Origin: Corylus avellana | Taxonomy: Eukaryota; Streptophyta; Magnoliopsida; Fagales; Betulaceae | Assembly: GCF_901000735.1 (NCBI RefSeq) | Contig: NC_081542.1 | Coordinates: 25,745,093 to 25,809,092, forward strand | DNA: 64,000 nt | Direction of reading: 5' to 3' | Shown here: in pieces, positions 46,307 through 60,500 of the stretch | Numbering within the stretch: the first letter of the stretch is position 1 | Layout: each line of letters opens with the position of its first letter | The notes under the pieces: generated by a model | Seen by the model: the letters and a program-made list of their open reading frames with translations, nothing else | Told to the model about the DNA's origin: nothing | The model's database searches: none | Made by a program: the position numbers and the translations under genes

Positions 46307-48009
46307 TACAAAATTAATTCCATACCACTATATGCTGCTTTTCTATTTTTTTTTTATATGTATATTTTATGTGCTATAGTTGGTTCTAAAACATAAATGC
46401 ATGCATCACATCATTATATATGGATTGTTCTCCACACTTTTCGCCGGTTATAATCTTAAACAAAGCATGTTTTAATGGAATATATGTGAAATTAATGGAT
46501 AACATACATTTAAAGGTTCAGATTTTGTTTTGTTGCATTTAATAGTGTACCTAGTATCACGTCATGCATTTAGACGTATACCATTAAATTTATAAAATCT
46601 AATCTAAATCATGAAATCGATCATCTCAAATTTTCATAGCTATATTTGTTGCTATTAAAAAAAAAAACTTTTTTCCAAGAGGCTTGGTTGATTCTTGACG
46701 TAGGACAAATTAAGCCGTTAAAGACAATTGGGCCAACTAAAGTTGCCTATCTAATCAATGATAATGGTTGGAAAAGAAGGCTTCCCATCAATTTTGTACT
46801 GAATTCGATCGGATGGGGATTTGTTTGTTGGTTTCACACAATTAATTGGGAAATTGGGTTTGATAAACTAAACCAGACAAAGAACCGGCCACGCATGAGA
46901 TGATGTTATCCAAAATATAAAGCAAGGATAAAACTTAAGTTCCTTTATGTCAAGTTCATTCCCATTGGGTTCTATCTAAAAACAGTCATCAAATCAATGA
47001 TTATTAAGATAGATGATTGCCATCTATATAGTTTTATTAGTCTTAATTTGTTGATCATATATATATATATATAAAATCAACTCATTTCAATGAGTTTTAA
47101 GTACTTAATTTATTTAAGTCCCACTAAACATATTATAATTAAACAAATTTACAAAATATTCTTACATAATGATGTGCAAATGGGATTTGCACATGCAATG
47201 TAGAGATGAACCCTTATGTTTTGGTGTGTCTTGATGAGAACGTTTCCATATTATTTGGTATGAAAATTTTGTGACCTTTTTTGTTTGTATGAAAATTGTT
47301 TTCCATATCCAAACTTGGGATGATACTGATATGAGTTAAACCCACCAAATTAGGTTTATTTGTCCCCCATGAAAAGCTTAATATTGGTGCTTACTTTGGA
47401 ATTAATATGTTGTGGTCAGAGTCTTCTTAAAGGCTAGCTTATTGTCCAACCCACAATTATATGATCATACTATTGCCATGGTGCCACACCCTACAAAAAC
47501 AACTTCACTAATATTATTTAGTAGACTGCCATATAATTGGGAAGACGCGATAATGAAAATCAGTCATTGAATCAGTTCTTGTTAAAAAAAAATAAAAATA
47601 AAAAGAGAATAAATTTTATTGTCACGTCATCCCAATTATATAATAGTTTACCAAACTAATATCAGAATGTCTGTGCCATAAAAGAACCCAACCCTAGCCA
47701 TGAAAGCACATGCATATTTTTTTTTTCTTTGTTCCCATGGAGTGGTAATGACCCTGAGTTTGATTAGTAGGTAGGGCAGAGGGGTAACTGAATTGGGAGA
47801 TATCATGAGGTTTTGATAGAGAGTGGTATATATTTGACCCATCTTAAAAAGTAAAACCATATCTGCTTTGTGTCTTGTGACATGCTTTTTGGTTATTGCC
47901 AAGTTGACCAACTCACACAGTTTTCCATGTGAACCAAAACCCACTCACATATTTATATATCATGCGCCCTACACGTGCAGAGAGATGTCCAAAGGGTGTG
48001 CTGTAAAGC

Positions 48010-48510
48010 CCCAATTAACGGGTGACAATTCATGTTCGCGTGTTGGGTTTAAGTCGTGTTGAAATATAAGTATAAAACTATATAAGTTAATTAACTATTA
48101 CCTGACTGATTAAATTAAATAGGTTAAAGCCATCAACCCTAACCCTCTAATTTGTATTGAGTTTGTGTCGGATGCATGAGTTGTGTAAAACATTATCAGC
48201 CATTATGTCGCGTATCGAATTCAGGTCGTGTCGAGGTATGTGTATAATAGGTCAATCGTAAACCGACCAATTTAATTAAACAAGTCAAACTCATTAATCT
48301 TAACACTCTAATTTTGTATTGGGTTTGTGTCGGGTTTGCAGGTCATGTAAAAAATTGTCAGTCATATGTCGCATGTCGAGGCATGTGTATAATAGGTCAA
48401 TCATTACCCAACTCATCTAATTAAATGAGTTAGATTCCTCATTTTTAACCCTTTAATTTTGTGTTAGGTTCATATTAAATTCATGAGTCGTATAAAAGAT
48501 TACCGGCATA
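48010..48510. repeat. GACACG-rich dispersed repeat, three tandem units
   Basis: Three head-to-tail units of about 140-175 bp, each opening with GTCGTGTtGA or GTCGAGG, then a GTATAA segment, TTAATTAAA, a ccctctAATTTtGT segment and GGGTTTGTGTCGG. Orientation is opposite to the copies at 22.8 and 51.1 kb. Confidence 0.6.
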
Positions 48511-50663
48511 AGAATTGTGCAACAAGAAGCTGGAGATTTGTCTGGAATTTGGACAAACTCGTGTCTCTGGAATTTGGATAGAGTGCATAAAGTAATTCCT
48601 GTGCAAAAACTCTTGGAGAGCATTAATATCAAGAAATTAATTTCTAGTTGGAGTTTCTAATGAATGTATTTGTATACACCACCCTTCATGAGCATGAAGA
48701 ACTTTGAGTTATACCTAAACATTATTAGCAGCATTTTTACTTTCCTTTCCTAGTTCCAAACATTTTGAATTGAGCCAGACCTCTCCATTTCACTTGAAAT
48801 AAAGTGAATTTATTATACACTCAAATTAAGGTTTTATTATACGGTAACATATATATCATTAGATTTATAAAATTTTAATTAATTTAAACCATGAAATAGA
48901 GATTGTTGAGGTGCAACAGTGTTGCTGTGCTCACAAGGATGACTCTTAGAATATACATTGTAGGGTGTGATTTTAAATGCCATAAAAAAATAAGATAGTC
49001 GAACAAATGTTTGATCCAACAGTGATGATCCTATTCCTCGGAATTCAAACTAATCCTTGTTGGGTTCTTGTCATTATGGACCATAATCAAATTTTTTGGG
49101 ATCAAAACATGATTTTCATTGACTAAATAGCTTGAAATTTTATTTAATCTAGATGATGATAGCCACCAATCGATTAATATAATCCCAAAAACACTCTTGG
49201 TTGGGAAAATGCCAAAAGATCAACTATTAAAGGCTAGCTCTAAAGGATGGCATACAAGATTTGATCCATCGCCATTAATTGGGGACCTAAATTTGATATA
49301 TGCTTCACAAGTTCCCTACTTTTCCAAGTAGTCATGAGATTAGTTAAACACAATAAAGGACCACATGATTGATTGAGAAGCTATGGAAAGTTGGTGCATT
49401 CTCATGATGAACCGTCGTTTTACAGGACCACCTGCCTCCATCTTTGCCCGTGGCCTTCCAACCATCACCAGAAACTTTAATTTCTTCTTCTTCATCTCTT
49501 CATCTTTTTTTTTTAAAAAAAAAGTTGCATGCATTTGATCGTTTAAATGATTAAATTCATTTTTTCTTATTTGCTTAAGCTTTTGGAATAAATGATGATT
49601 TAATAATGTGTCCAAGATTTATTTTTGTTGGGTGATTTTGCACCTCTCTCAACTCTAAAAGCTAGCTCAAGAGGTGAGGCTTTCCCTCACACTTATAAAG
49701 TGACCACCAGCCCTTTTTATAACCGATGTGAGATAACCTCAACAATTTTTGAGCCTATTTATGCGTTTAAGTAGTTTAATCTCATGCTTAAGAAAAATTT
49801 AGAACCATGTTTGTTAACGATTTTGTTCTGTTTTATGTTTTCAAATGAAAGACATTATTAATAAACAATTGAAACACAAAATACTATTTTTTTTTCAAAT
49901 AAATTTGTTTTCACATTTATATCACATCAAAACACTTTTCTTTTCTTTTTTTCCAAAAAAAAAAAAAAAAAAAATCCAAAACCCATTAACAAACAAGTTC
50001 TAGATAGAGGAAGAACATATAACAGAAATCTTATTTATTTATTTTTATTTTAGCCCCCACTTTCTGAACATAATCAAAGTAAAAGTAGCTTTATAAAACT
50101 TTATCTTTTCTTTTCAGTCAACCGGCAATAATAGATTTGGTGTTCACTTCTCGGTGTTATCTAATGCTAATCGTGGATTATCTTTTATCCTCCATTTCTG
50201 TGTCAACTTGTAATATTTGTTTTAAAAAATGTTAAAGTGTTTTTATGGTCTTACGTGAATATTATTTTTTTAAAAAATAAAAATAAAATTGACTCTTATT
50301 TTTCTCACTTGATTTTAAAAAAAAAATATTTACATAAAATTAAAAAAATACCTAACATTTCTCATTACTTTTCCCATAAAAATTTAACTAAAAAAAAAAA
50401 CTTTTTTTGACCACCCGTTTTTGAAACGTCACTATACGTATGTGAAAGGTTAAAAATGAGGTATCACTAATGAGATTTTTTTGAAAAGAAAAAGAAAAAG
50501 AAATTTCTTTTTCTTTAATTTTAGATTGGGTTAGGGAATATTATTTGGATCTTTGGTGGTCGGCAAATGAGGTTCCCTTATGACTCCCGAATATTCTTGA
50601 AGAGTTGGAAAATTAGGTTTGACTTGATTATTATATTTAAATAATTTTAAAATAAGTGATAAT

Positions 50664-50705
<42 letters not shown>

Positions 50706-51059
50706 TGAAAGTGCCACATCATTCTTTTCTTTCACAACATTCATGAGGCAATGCATCTTTTTTCCCGTGTGGGGGCTGCTACGTGACAAGCTCAACCATT
50801 GCTTTAAAATTGTGTGAGAGGGGAGAAGAAGAGGAGGAGATTTGTCTCACTCTTAGCCGCGTGTCCACGTTATTCCAGCCTCCCTCAGAGCCACGGGGCT
50901 CTTGAGGATTCCTAACAAACTCAAATGAATTTTCAATTTTTTTTTTTTTTTTTTGTTAAGCATTCACAGTTAACTAACTAAAACTTATTCTGGTAAATAA
51001 TTTTTTTCCCTGCTAAAAATTGATAATTTTTTTGCTAAATTATATGTGAAAGTAGGGAT

Positions 51060-51350
51060 AGAAATTTTTGATACGATCGTAAATCCGACACGAATTCAAT
51101 ACAAAATTAACGGGTTAAGATTAAAGGGTTTGACTTGTTTAATTAAATTGGTCAAATTAAGATTGACTTATTTATATCCATATCTCGACACCACCTAAAT
51201 AATTCGACAGGTAACATTAGAGCTGTCAATTTTTGATATGATTTGCGAACACGATATGAACTCATCAATACGAAATTAATAAGTTAGAGTTAAGTGATTT
51301 GATCTGTTTAATTAAATTAGTTGAACTAAGATTAATCTATACCATCTTAT
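51060..51350. repeat. GACACG-rich dispersed repeat, two tandem units
   Basis: Two diverged units, each with GATACGAT or GATATGAT, TCCGACACGAAT/AACACGATATGAA, a run of AAAATTAA, a GTTTAATTAAATT segment and a tail TAAGATTGA. Same orientation as the block at 22810-23140. Confidence 0.6.
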
Positions 51351-52492
51351 AAGTTATATCAATACCTTTAACATAAGACTCAAAGTCTCAAACCTAACGC
51401 AAGTTGAAGTTCCGTAACTAAAAATGCCAGAGATTTTTATAATTTTGTCAAAGAAAAAAACATAAAGAATAAAAATGAGTGGAGGGGGTTTTAGCCTAAC
51501 TAAACCCAAACCAAACCCAATTCCAAACCAAACCACCCAACCCAAACCCAACGGCACATGTTGTGTTGTGCACCTACTGTTCATTTTTTCCTTTTTTGCC
51601 CTTTTCCTCTTTTGGTTTTGGCGGGGAGTGCACGTGCTTTTAGTGGTGCAAAGATTTTAGCGTATCTGCATGTCGTCCTTGTTCCGGGAAGGTTGGCTTA
51701 CATTACATGAATACGACCAGGTGGGAGGTGGCCCTTCTCTGCAATCAGAAAGCCAATTATTTTAAAGTTTTTTTATTTTAATTAATTAATTAATTAAAAT
51801 ATTTATTAGACTTTGACATTTTCAGTAATATTATAAAAAATAATATTTAGAAGATTTAAAATAACAATTTGCAGAAACCACCGAACCTCGTTAAAAGACT
51901 GCAGAGTTGCAGAAATGGCAGGCAGACGTACAATAATTTAGCTGTCTTCATTCATTCTTTTAGCTGCTGTCTATGAATTTGGGCTAGTGGGAATCATAAT
52001 CTGTCACTCCATTATCACTGGGAAAAGATTCTTGAAGGATTCGATCCATCATCCATGGCCATGGGACTTCTCTGGGCACGTGTCGAAATAGAAGACAAAA
52101 CTTTTTTGAGGTGGTGGTTTCTTTTCTTTCGTTACAGCTTTCTTCCAATTTCTCTGCTTTCAGGAATCCCTCCACAATCCAATCTCCCAAATTCTTCGCT
52201 AAGCTGCTTTTTGCTTTGCAGCAGTGTAATCATTCTAAATGATCATTAGTTAGTAACATCAATCTGGGAAAAGATAAAAGACTTTGGAATTTTGGAATCA
52301 TTATATTAAGTAATTTAAGAGATAACCTCGACCCTTCAATTGGGTACGGTGTTCATCTAAAACACTCTGGAATTTTGGAATAATCATTAAGCAAGGGATA
52401 ATCATAAAAGATCTGGGCCACACAAACAACTAGTCGTTGAAAATCAGTAACTCTTTAAGAGGTCCGCGGATATATACCAAACGGGTCAAACA

Positions 52493-52507
52493 CACACACA
52501 CACAGCA

Positions 52508-52539
<32 letters not shown>
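52493..52539. repeat. (CA)n and (GA)n microsatellites upstream of KAT
   Basis: A short (CA)n run is followed, after GCACACG, by about 14 GA units. It lies 0.9 kb upstream of the KAT start codon. Confidence 0.85.
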
Positions 52540-52542
<3 letters not shown>

Positions 52543-53298
52543 TAGATATATGGCGGGAATCAATCTCACACGTATGGTTGTGATTGCATGGCATAAAAGA
52601 ACAACCTAAGCACTTTCTAGGAATTTGAGTTATGTTCACAATGATGTCTTGACAATTCTTACCAACTTTAAAATTTTTGTAAGAAAGGATTTAAGGACGG
52701 TCGTATAGCATTGTGAGATAATTGTAAAATAGAAACATAGTTTTGACCATTCATACGTGTGAACTTGTCTAAGAAAACCTTCCATTTGTCTATGTGGCAT
52801 CCATAAGTTGGGCCCCACGAGTGCCTGGTCCAATTCTGGATATTGAAGTGAAAACACCATATATTTTCACTCAAATCCATCCATCCTGCAGAGCCTTTGT
52901 CTATATAATCCATTCACGACTCCACATGTTCATATATATGATGGATTTCCCACAACCACCATTAACACAACAAGAAAGCACCATTACCATTTTCTTTGCC
53001 CTCTTATCTCTGCAACTGCATTACAGAGAGTCTGGTGTGTCTGCCACTTTCCTGCAGTAGTTCTTCTCCTCTCGCATTTGTCTGTTGTATCGATCGCCTG
53101 CTTCTTGATTTACCTTTCTTGCTCAAACAGGAAGGAAAATTCTCCCTTCAACTTTTTTGCTACTTTTCTTTTCAGACGTTAATGACGCACTAGATGCTGC
53201 ATAAGCTTCCTGCATATATAGTCGTTAAAACAAATATTGTCATAAGCATAGGAAGAGAAAAGCGACAAAAAAAAGAAGAAAGCCACCAACCTCAGTAC

Positions 53299-53307
53299 TA
53301 TTTATAA
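53299..53307 (+). promoter_or_regulatory. Candidate TATA box of the KAT channel gene
   Basis: TATTTATAA about 100 bases upstream of the ATG at 53404. Spacing is right for a short 5' leader. No transcript evidence. Confidence 0.45.
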
Positions 53308-53403
53308 CCGTTCCCGGAGGCTCGCTTTACCCCTGCGGAAGAGTTTTAACACTCACTACTGTACCCTTTTGAGGAATTCAAAAATCACCAAAAAAAAAAA
53401 AAA

Positions 53404-56400
53404 ATGTCGTTTTCTTGTGCAAAAAGCTTCTTCAACCGGTTCTGTACCGATGGACTTCATATGGAGAGTGCTGTTGGTGGCAGCTTCTTCTCTAGTAATG
53501 ATCTCTTACCATCACTTGGAGCCAGAATCAACCAGGAAAATAAGCTTCGACGACATATAATTTCGCCTTTCAGTCCCCGCTATAGGTGATGACCTTTGCC
53601 ACACTTTGACTCAGATATTTTTTTGTATAATGTAGCTGCTGCAATTCTCTCATGGTGGTCTCATTTTTTCAGGGCTTGGCAGATGCTGCTTGTTGTTCTG
53701 GTCATTTACTCCGCCTGGATTTGCCCTTTCGAGTTTGCATTTCTGCCTTACAAGCAAGATGCGCTCTTTGTCTTCGACAACATTGTCAATGGCTTCTTTG
53801 CCATTGACATCGTTCTCACCTTCTTTGTTGCATATCTCGACAGCCAATCCTATCTTCTTATCGACAACCCCAAGAAAATCGCAGTCAGGTGAATATATAA
53901 ATATTCTTTTGCAGCATTTGCTCATCAACTTATTTCATGAGTTCGACAAGAATCAACAATTCTGTCCTCCCTCCCAACTTTCAGGTACATATCTACCTGG
54001 TTTATTTTTGATGTCTGTTCCACCGCACCAATTCAGTCCATCAGCCTCCTGTTCACAAATCATAGCGGTGAACTCGGGTTTAAAATACTCAACATGCTCA
54101 GACTCTGGCGTCTCAGACGAGTCAGCTCTCTGTTTGCAAGGTCCATCACCATATTCTTAACAAATCTCACAATTGTTGTGGTGGAAGAAACATCATAATA
54201 CTAACCAGCCAGTTTCCTTTCCTTCAGACTTGAGAAGGACATTCGATTCAATTATTTCTGGACGCGGTGCATAAAGCTCATTTCTGTAAGCCACCCACCA
54301 ACTCATACTATATATATTCTCTCCTTTCTAAAGATCCCATCAAAGTGATTTGGATGATTAACCATTCTGGTGGATCTCAGGTAACCCTGTATGCTGTACA
54401 CTTTGCTGGATGCATAAACTATCTGATTGCAGACAGATACCCTGATCCAAAGAGAACATGGATTGGTGCAGTAAACCCGAATTTCAAACAAGATAGCCTT
54501 TGGGATAGATACGTAACTGCTCTTTACTGGTCTATCACAACATTGACAACCACCGGTTATGGGGACTTGCATGCTGAAAACCCCAGAGAGATGCTCTTTG
54601 ATATCTTTTACATGCTCTTCAACTTGGGATTGACTTCTTACCTCATTGGAAACATGACCAACCTTGTTGTCCACTGGACAAGCCGCACCAGAAACTTCGT
54701 ACGTCGTCTTTCCTTAATGCCTCTCATTATTGCTCCAATTGATTTTTTCACCTCCTAAACAACTTCATAGTTCAAGTAGTAGCTAGAATATTCTAAAGGC
54801 CCCATTACTTTGGGGGCATTGAAAGTTTTCTTGAAAAATATCCTGTCTACCCCACATTTTTTATCAACATTAAAAAAACAAAATCAAGAGTTGATTTTCA
54901 CTGTCACGTTATCCCAATTATATGGTAGTAGTATAGCAGCATACTAAATAACATTTATTCGATTACGAAATTATATTTTATTCAAAAGAAAGGGGGGATT
55001 TCTCGGGCCTGGGAGTAGCATGCTAAAGAAGCTTGCATTGGTTTTCTACAGAGAGACACAGTCAGAGCTGCTTCAGAATTTGCAACAAGAAATCATTTGC
55101 CCCGTCCCATACAGGATCAGATGTTGTCACACATATGTCTCAAGTTCAAAACACAAGGATTGAATCAACAAGAGACCTTAAATGGCCTACCAAAAGCTAT
55201 CCGTTCAAGCATCGCACACCATCTCTTCCTCCCCATTGTTCAAAATGTCCCTCTCTTCGAAGGGGTTTCTCATGACTTCCTTTTCCAATTGGTAATAATA
55301 TTCTTCACATGCCCTAATAGACTCGAGTACATTCTCATTCACAAGATGCTAATTCCATCTACTTTTCTCATAACAAGGTTTCAGAAATGGAGGCCGAGTA
55401 TTTTCCACCCAATGAAAATGTAATTCTGCAGAATGAGGCTCCAACAGATCTTTATGTACTGGTCTCAGGCGTGGTGGTAAGCTGATTTTAGTCTTCCGTT
55501 ACATATAGCATCCAAAACTTCTAAAGAAAGCCTACCTACTAACATTTCGTGGTTGCTGCTGCAGCGTTTCCTGCGCAATATTGATGGGTGTGAAAAGGTA
55601 CGTTGTGTAATTTTGAAAGTTTTAACAGTCTATTTCGAACAAAGGACAAAAAGGTAATTCTAACTTCATATTCGGACATTGACCAGGTTCATGGAGAGGC
55701 AAATGCAGAAGAATCGTTTGGAGAGTTTGAAGTCATGTATTCTAGGCCACAACGTTTTACTGTTCGGACGACTAAGATTTCTCAAATACTCAGACTCGGC
55801 AGAACTTCACTGATGAACGCTATACAAGCTAATCCGGAGGATGGGCACAAAGTTGTGAACAATCTTTTCCAAGTAGGTACAATATTAGTCATACTAATTG
55901 AGAAAAAACAAATATTTTATGAGATTTGTCCTTCTTTTGCCCAAACAAATAACTGACAACCGATGCTTCATATCAACAGAAACTGAAAGGGCAAGAAAGC
56001 TTAGGGTTTGAAAACGCACAGAAAGATCCGGGGCTTAGAGGAAGCTGCTCACCCGAAGGGTATCCGTCGATGCAGGAAGTAATGGACTTACATTTCCCAG
56101 GACCAGAGGCTACAGAAAAGAGTGAAACAGACAAAATCAAGACTTGTAGCAGATCGGCAGTGGATTTAAATACGATGGCTGATCACGACGGGCATCTTGA
56201 GATGGTTAGTATTCTGCTGGAAGGTGGCGTAAATGTAAACAAACAAGATGCCAGTGGATGGACACCAAAAGCTCTAGCCCAACAGCAAGAGAACAAGAAC
56301 GTGCATGACCTCTCACTGAGTTCTGAAAATAGAAGAAAATCAGATGAACACAGAATAGATTTAATCGAGCCAGCATCCGATGACACCAGCATGTATAGTC

Positions 56401-56988
56401 AAAGAATACACAGAAGAAAAGGCCCCCAATCTGTTGACTCCCACTTAAAAAAGGAACCCACAAACTCCTATCCAAGCAGATTTTGTTGTCCCACTGATGC
56501 AGGAGTGACTAAAATGATCAAGAAGAGAGTCACCATCCACATGAAGCTTCAACACAATAGTACGTCACAGAGGCAGCTTGGGAGGCTAATTATCTTACCT
56601 GATTCAATAGAAGAGCTGCTCAAAATAGCTGGTAAGCTTTGTTTGGACTTGAAGTAAAACTGAAAATTGAGAATTATAATTATTAGCTTAATAAATTTTG
56701 AATAGACACAATAACAATGCAAGCAAAGCCGAAATTGAAAGGAAAACTCAACCTTGAACAGGGATTGACAAACTATTATAATGAATGCATAGTTTCTTCC
56801 TCAAGCTTTATCCTCTTGTTATCCCAGCGGCTTGTGAAACTGCAGGTGAGAAGTTCGGCGGCTACAAACCTACAAAAGTCATTAGTGCGGAGAATGCAGA
56901 AATAGATGACATCAACGTCATTCGAGATGGTGATCATCTGTTTCTCCTTCATAATGAGTGTGAAAGTATGGGCTGCAATATGACCTAA
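53404..56988 (+). CDS. KAT1: KAT1/KAT2-type Shaker inward-rectifying potassium channel
   Basis: Plasma-membrane K+ uptake channel; KAT1/KAT2 act in guard cells in Arabidopsis. Eleven exons, 760 residues: 53404-53585, 53673-53888, 53985-54140, 54228-54285, 54381-54698, 55052-55291, 55378-55476, 55565-55597, 55687-55872, 55980-56631, 56846-56988. S1 starts near residue 62. The S4 sensor [15 protein letters not shown] is at about 171-185, and the selectivity filter TTTGYGD at 260-266. The C-linker and cyclic-nucleotide-binding-like domain span about 310-495, and the C-terminal KHA domain about 675-755, ending at MGCNMT. TTTGYGD followed by HAENPREM is KAT1/2-like rather than AKT- or KC1-like. 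A single ankyrin-like piece ([13 protein letters not shown]) lies in a long linker, making it longer than Arabidopsis KAT1. Exon 8 is only 33 bases. Convergent with MNS3. Confidence 0.95.
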
Positions 56989-57536
56989 TTATTATTCAAA
57001 GGCAATGATGTAGAGATGCAGACGACTTGTAACTTTTAGGCAATGTATAATAAGTTGGTAACAAAAATTTGATTGCATCAGTCGGTGATTTTGAGTCTCC
57101 ATAGCCAGCAATAGCACTGGAAAACTGGAGTCAATTACAAAAAGGTGGAATTTCACTCAATACTTTCTGATGGGCAAAGCCCCATCCAATAATTACTCAA
57201 AACATCCATTACAACAATACATCAAATAGTCGCTCCACAAGTATATGAATGTCCAAGAAAATATCTTTCTCCAAGCTTCTGAGGATGACAGAAGAAAGCA
57301 GATTTAATCGCTGATGCGCCGCACATGAAAAGAAACAAATTAAGCTATCCTTATACTTTTTCATAACCTGACTGTTCAGGTTCACTGCCTTTAGAAACAG
57401 CAAATGCTATTAGGACCATGTAGAAGATAAACCAGTCAGTCTCAAAAGCAATCCAGTCTGTGCCCGGAAGAAAATGCTTTAGTTGATCAGTTTATACATG
57501 CTTTCATTCGCATGAATCCTTCTGAGGTGACGAGTA
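56989..57536. other. Tail-to-tail spacer of KAT and MNS3
   Basis: 548 bases between the two stop codons, enough for both 3' UTRs only. No other feature seen. Confidence 0.7.
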
Positions 57537-60500
57537 TCATTCCCTCTTAATAGTGCCTTCGATGGGAAAAGGATGAGCTTCTGTGTTAAAGACGAACTTA
57601 TCCAATGGAATAACAGAGCTATCCCCAAACAGCAAGTACAAATACTTAAGTGTCTCGCCCAAAAAGAAGGTCTCCATCTTGTCTCTTCTATGAGGGGGGA
57701 TTGAGGTAACATCATCCAGAGAACTGTATCCACCAGTATCAACTCTTGTGTATTTCTCAAATGCTTCAAAGATCTGCCAACCCCATTCGCGGTACCTGCA
57801 GAACTCATCAATTTGATCATTAATTAAAAGCAGCATAAATTTAGGGGGCACCCCCTCTCCATGTGTGTGTCTCTGCGTGTATGTCAGATTTGGACAACAA
57901 AACGTGAATTATACAAGAAAATGCAATGCATGAGAAAAAAAGAAGGAAAACATACTTTGGGTCTTCAGTGATACGAAACAAGACAAACAACGACTCTACA
58001 GTTTCAGGACGCAACAGATTATGACGATCAGCATGTTTGATTATAATGTCGTTTATGAATTTCGAACTCTTGTTCCCACCATCTAGACCTGCTTCAGAAA
58101 ATTCCTGCTTCAACCAGAGCAAGATGTCAAATACCCGTACAACATAGGCAAAAAGTAAACGAAAGAATAAAGATAATAAATTAAAGCAAAAAATGACAAC
58201 AACTTTAAACGGAGGAGAATAATAATATTATTACTCAATTTGGTGCACATATATACTTAATTCACCGAATCAGTGCTTCCGACACATAGGTCATACATAT
58301 CCAACTAACCTCTGTATGGAAGTAAGCAATTTCTGGAGCAAGACCGGTAGAAGTTACAGAATACATCTCAAAACATGTTTTGGCCAGATCCTCTGCAAGC
58401 TTCAGATTCTCCAGGTCTTCAAACTTAAGCAAATTGTTGCTCATAGCTTTTTCCTTTGTAATGCCTTTAGTGGCACCAAGCGCAAGAGTACCAGGCAAGA
58501 AACAGACCTGAAAAAAAAAAGCAGTAAAAACAATTTACAACAAGGACTATTTCCAAAAGAGATAAAGAAGAGTCTTTGTGAAGATTACTGTAATGGCATA
58601 ATTGCCTTTACCCATGGTACCATCAACATAAAACATACATTTATTAATAATTAGAACAAGGTTAAGTATATCTACATTCGATAAGTTGCAAGCATATCTT
58701 TATTCATCAGATATAATACTAAGTTTCATGCTATCGATGCAGTAATCTTTGCTGGTTAAAAGTTGGTATAAATCTAGTATCACTTAATGTGCTATGTTCC
58801 AGGAGGAAAGAATGTACATCCTGTATCTGGGTGAAAATTTTTATTCCTCTTGTAATTTCAACATGGATTGCTATACACAAATTACATGTTAGTCCGTTCT
58901 GGCTTCCAAAGACTTTTGATGAGGCTAAATTGAGCCAATTAAATCATACCAACCAACATGGAGCAACTTCCAAGAAAAGTAAGTCAAACATAACCAATGT
59001 GGAGCAACATCAGTAATGTCCAATTCACCAGCCATTTCTTAATAGTTGAACTACAAAGAATATACTAAGTGAGACCAGCAACGATTAGCACATTTGAGCT
59101 AGGTGAATATCAGGCAGTAGACGAAGTATTGCATACCAGGTGATCCATTTTTGGACTAAAAGCACCCTTATGTCCAAAAGGTAATTCGCCAACAAAAACC
59201 AATCCATTTGGGATTGATTTCCGAACAAGAAGGTGTCTAACACCCTTCATTGCTTCCTCATACATATCATGTAGATAAGTTGAATTACTATCTTGGCTTT
59301 TTCCCAGCTGAAGCGACACTTTGAGTAGGTACTCATAGTAACTATCACCACGAGATCCTAGTCTTATATTTTCTCCACTAAATTCACCAGATTGAGGGCT
59401 GCATTCAGTAAATAGAAAATAAGAAAAATAGTCATCAAGGGAAAAGGAAAATAAGAATATGATTAAATTATGGATTAAAGGTGAATCAATTTGAATTCAA
59501 AAGAGTGAGCTCATAAAACCATTTCTTCAATAAAAAGGCAAAGATCTTTCTATTGTCCAAAAACAACCCTTAAAAATGAGGCAGCTCATTGTAATTTTAA
59601 AAACTCTTGTAGTTTCTTGTGAAGTAAATTCAATCAAAGCATATTAAACCCCCCCTGAAAAAAAAAAAAAAAGAAGCCCCACAACAAAAGAAAAAAGACA
59701 CTAGTAGTCTGAAATATGCAAGGTCAATACCTAATGTAGATAGGAACCAATCCTTCTACCTTTGGAAGAGTCTTCAAATGTTCCAAGACCTTCATGGCTT
59801 CCATGCTGTACTTTGGATCACCAGAAATGGCACTGAGATAATTGAACTCAAGCTGTAAAGTGGAAACTTCTGAAGTACTACTCAATCCATCAGGAGCTGC
59901 ATGTGCTGAGGAATCATGTAGAATAACATCACTAAAGGGAATAGGAGATGGACTGGAAGTAAAAGCAGATAAGAGACGATCAGCCAAGTTCCTCGCGATT
60001 TCTAGATAAACAGTTGGTTTAGGCCCCATGTTTATCAAGTTGCTCCCTCCTTCCCCAATGCTTAAATGATATGCACTTAAAAGACCACCCAGAACACGTA
60101 TGGTAGTTTCGAACAAATTGACTTGACCTTTCTTAGTAATCCTATCTAAAAGGTGCTTCTCAATCCATGAGCCTGCGTCAGAGACCACTTCATTAGCACC
60201 CATTATCATGGCAGTGTCAAGAGCATCCACAACAGTAGCACCAAGACCTCCTAACCCATCAACTCCCCGCTTGCTCATTGGCATAAGCTCATCATTACCC
60301 ATTGCATATCCTTTATAGCCAGACCACGCATGAACAAAAGCCTCCTTAACACTTTCTTGCCTTGCTATCCATTTTAGCTTCTCAGTCTCAAGACCAACGC
60401 TACTATTACTACTTTTCTCATCAGGTGGTAATCGAGGAGGAAGCCTTGGTGCTCTTCTCAAAAATTTTCCCAATCTGCTGCCCCCATTTGTGACGACATT

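Larger units (their letters stand above)
30282..53403. other. 23-kb gene-poor, transposon-rich region between PFD6 and the KAT channel
   Basis: No host gene is supported here. Identified contents are listed separately: LINE remains (30.7-31.9, 41.1-43.3 kb), MITEs (32.9, 33.5, 45.6-46.3 kb), a gag-only LTR element (34.1-38.6 kb), and tandem dispersed repeats (48.0-48.5, 51.1-51.35 kb). Stretches 38.6-41.0, 43.3-45.6, 46.4-48.0 and 48.6-51.0 kb are AT-rich with microsatellites and only short unconserved ORFs. Confidence 0.6.

Noticed and set aside
53690..54160. A 156-codon ORF in the KAT region
   Set aside because: It reads through an intron in a different frame from the S1-S4 coding exons.
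55378..55388. Alternative acceptor (TTTCAG|AAATG) for KAT exon 7
   Set aside because: It would break the conserved [13 protein letters not shown] join; the AG at 55376-55377 keeps frame and sequence.
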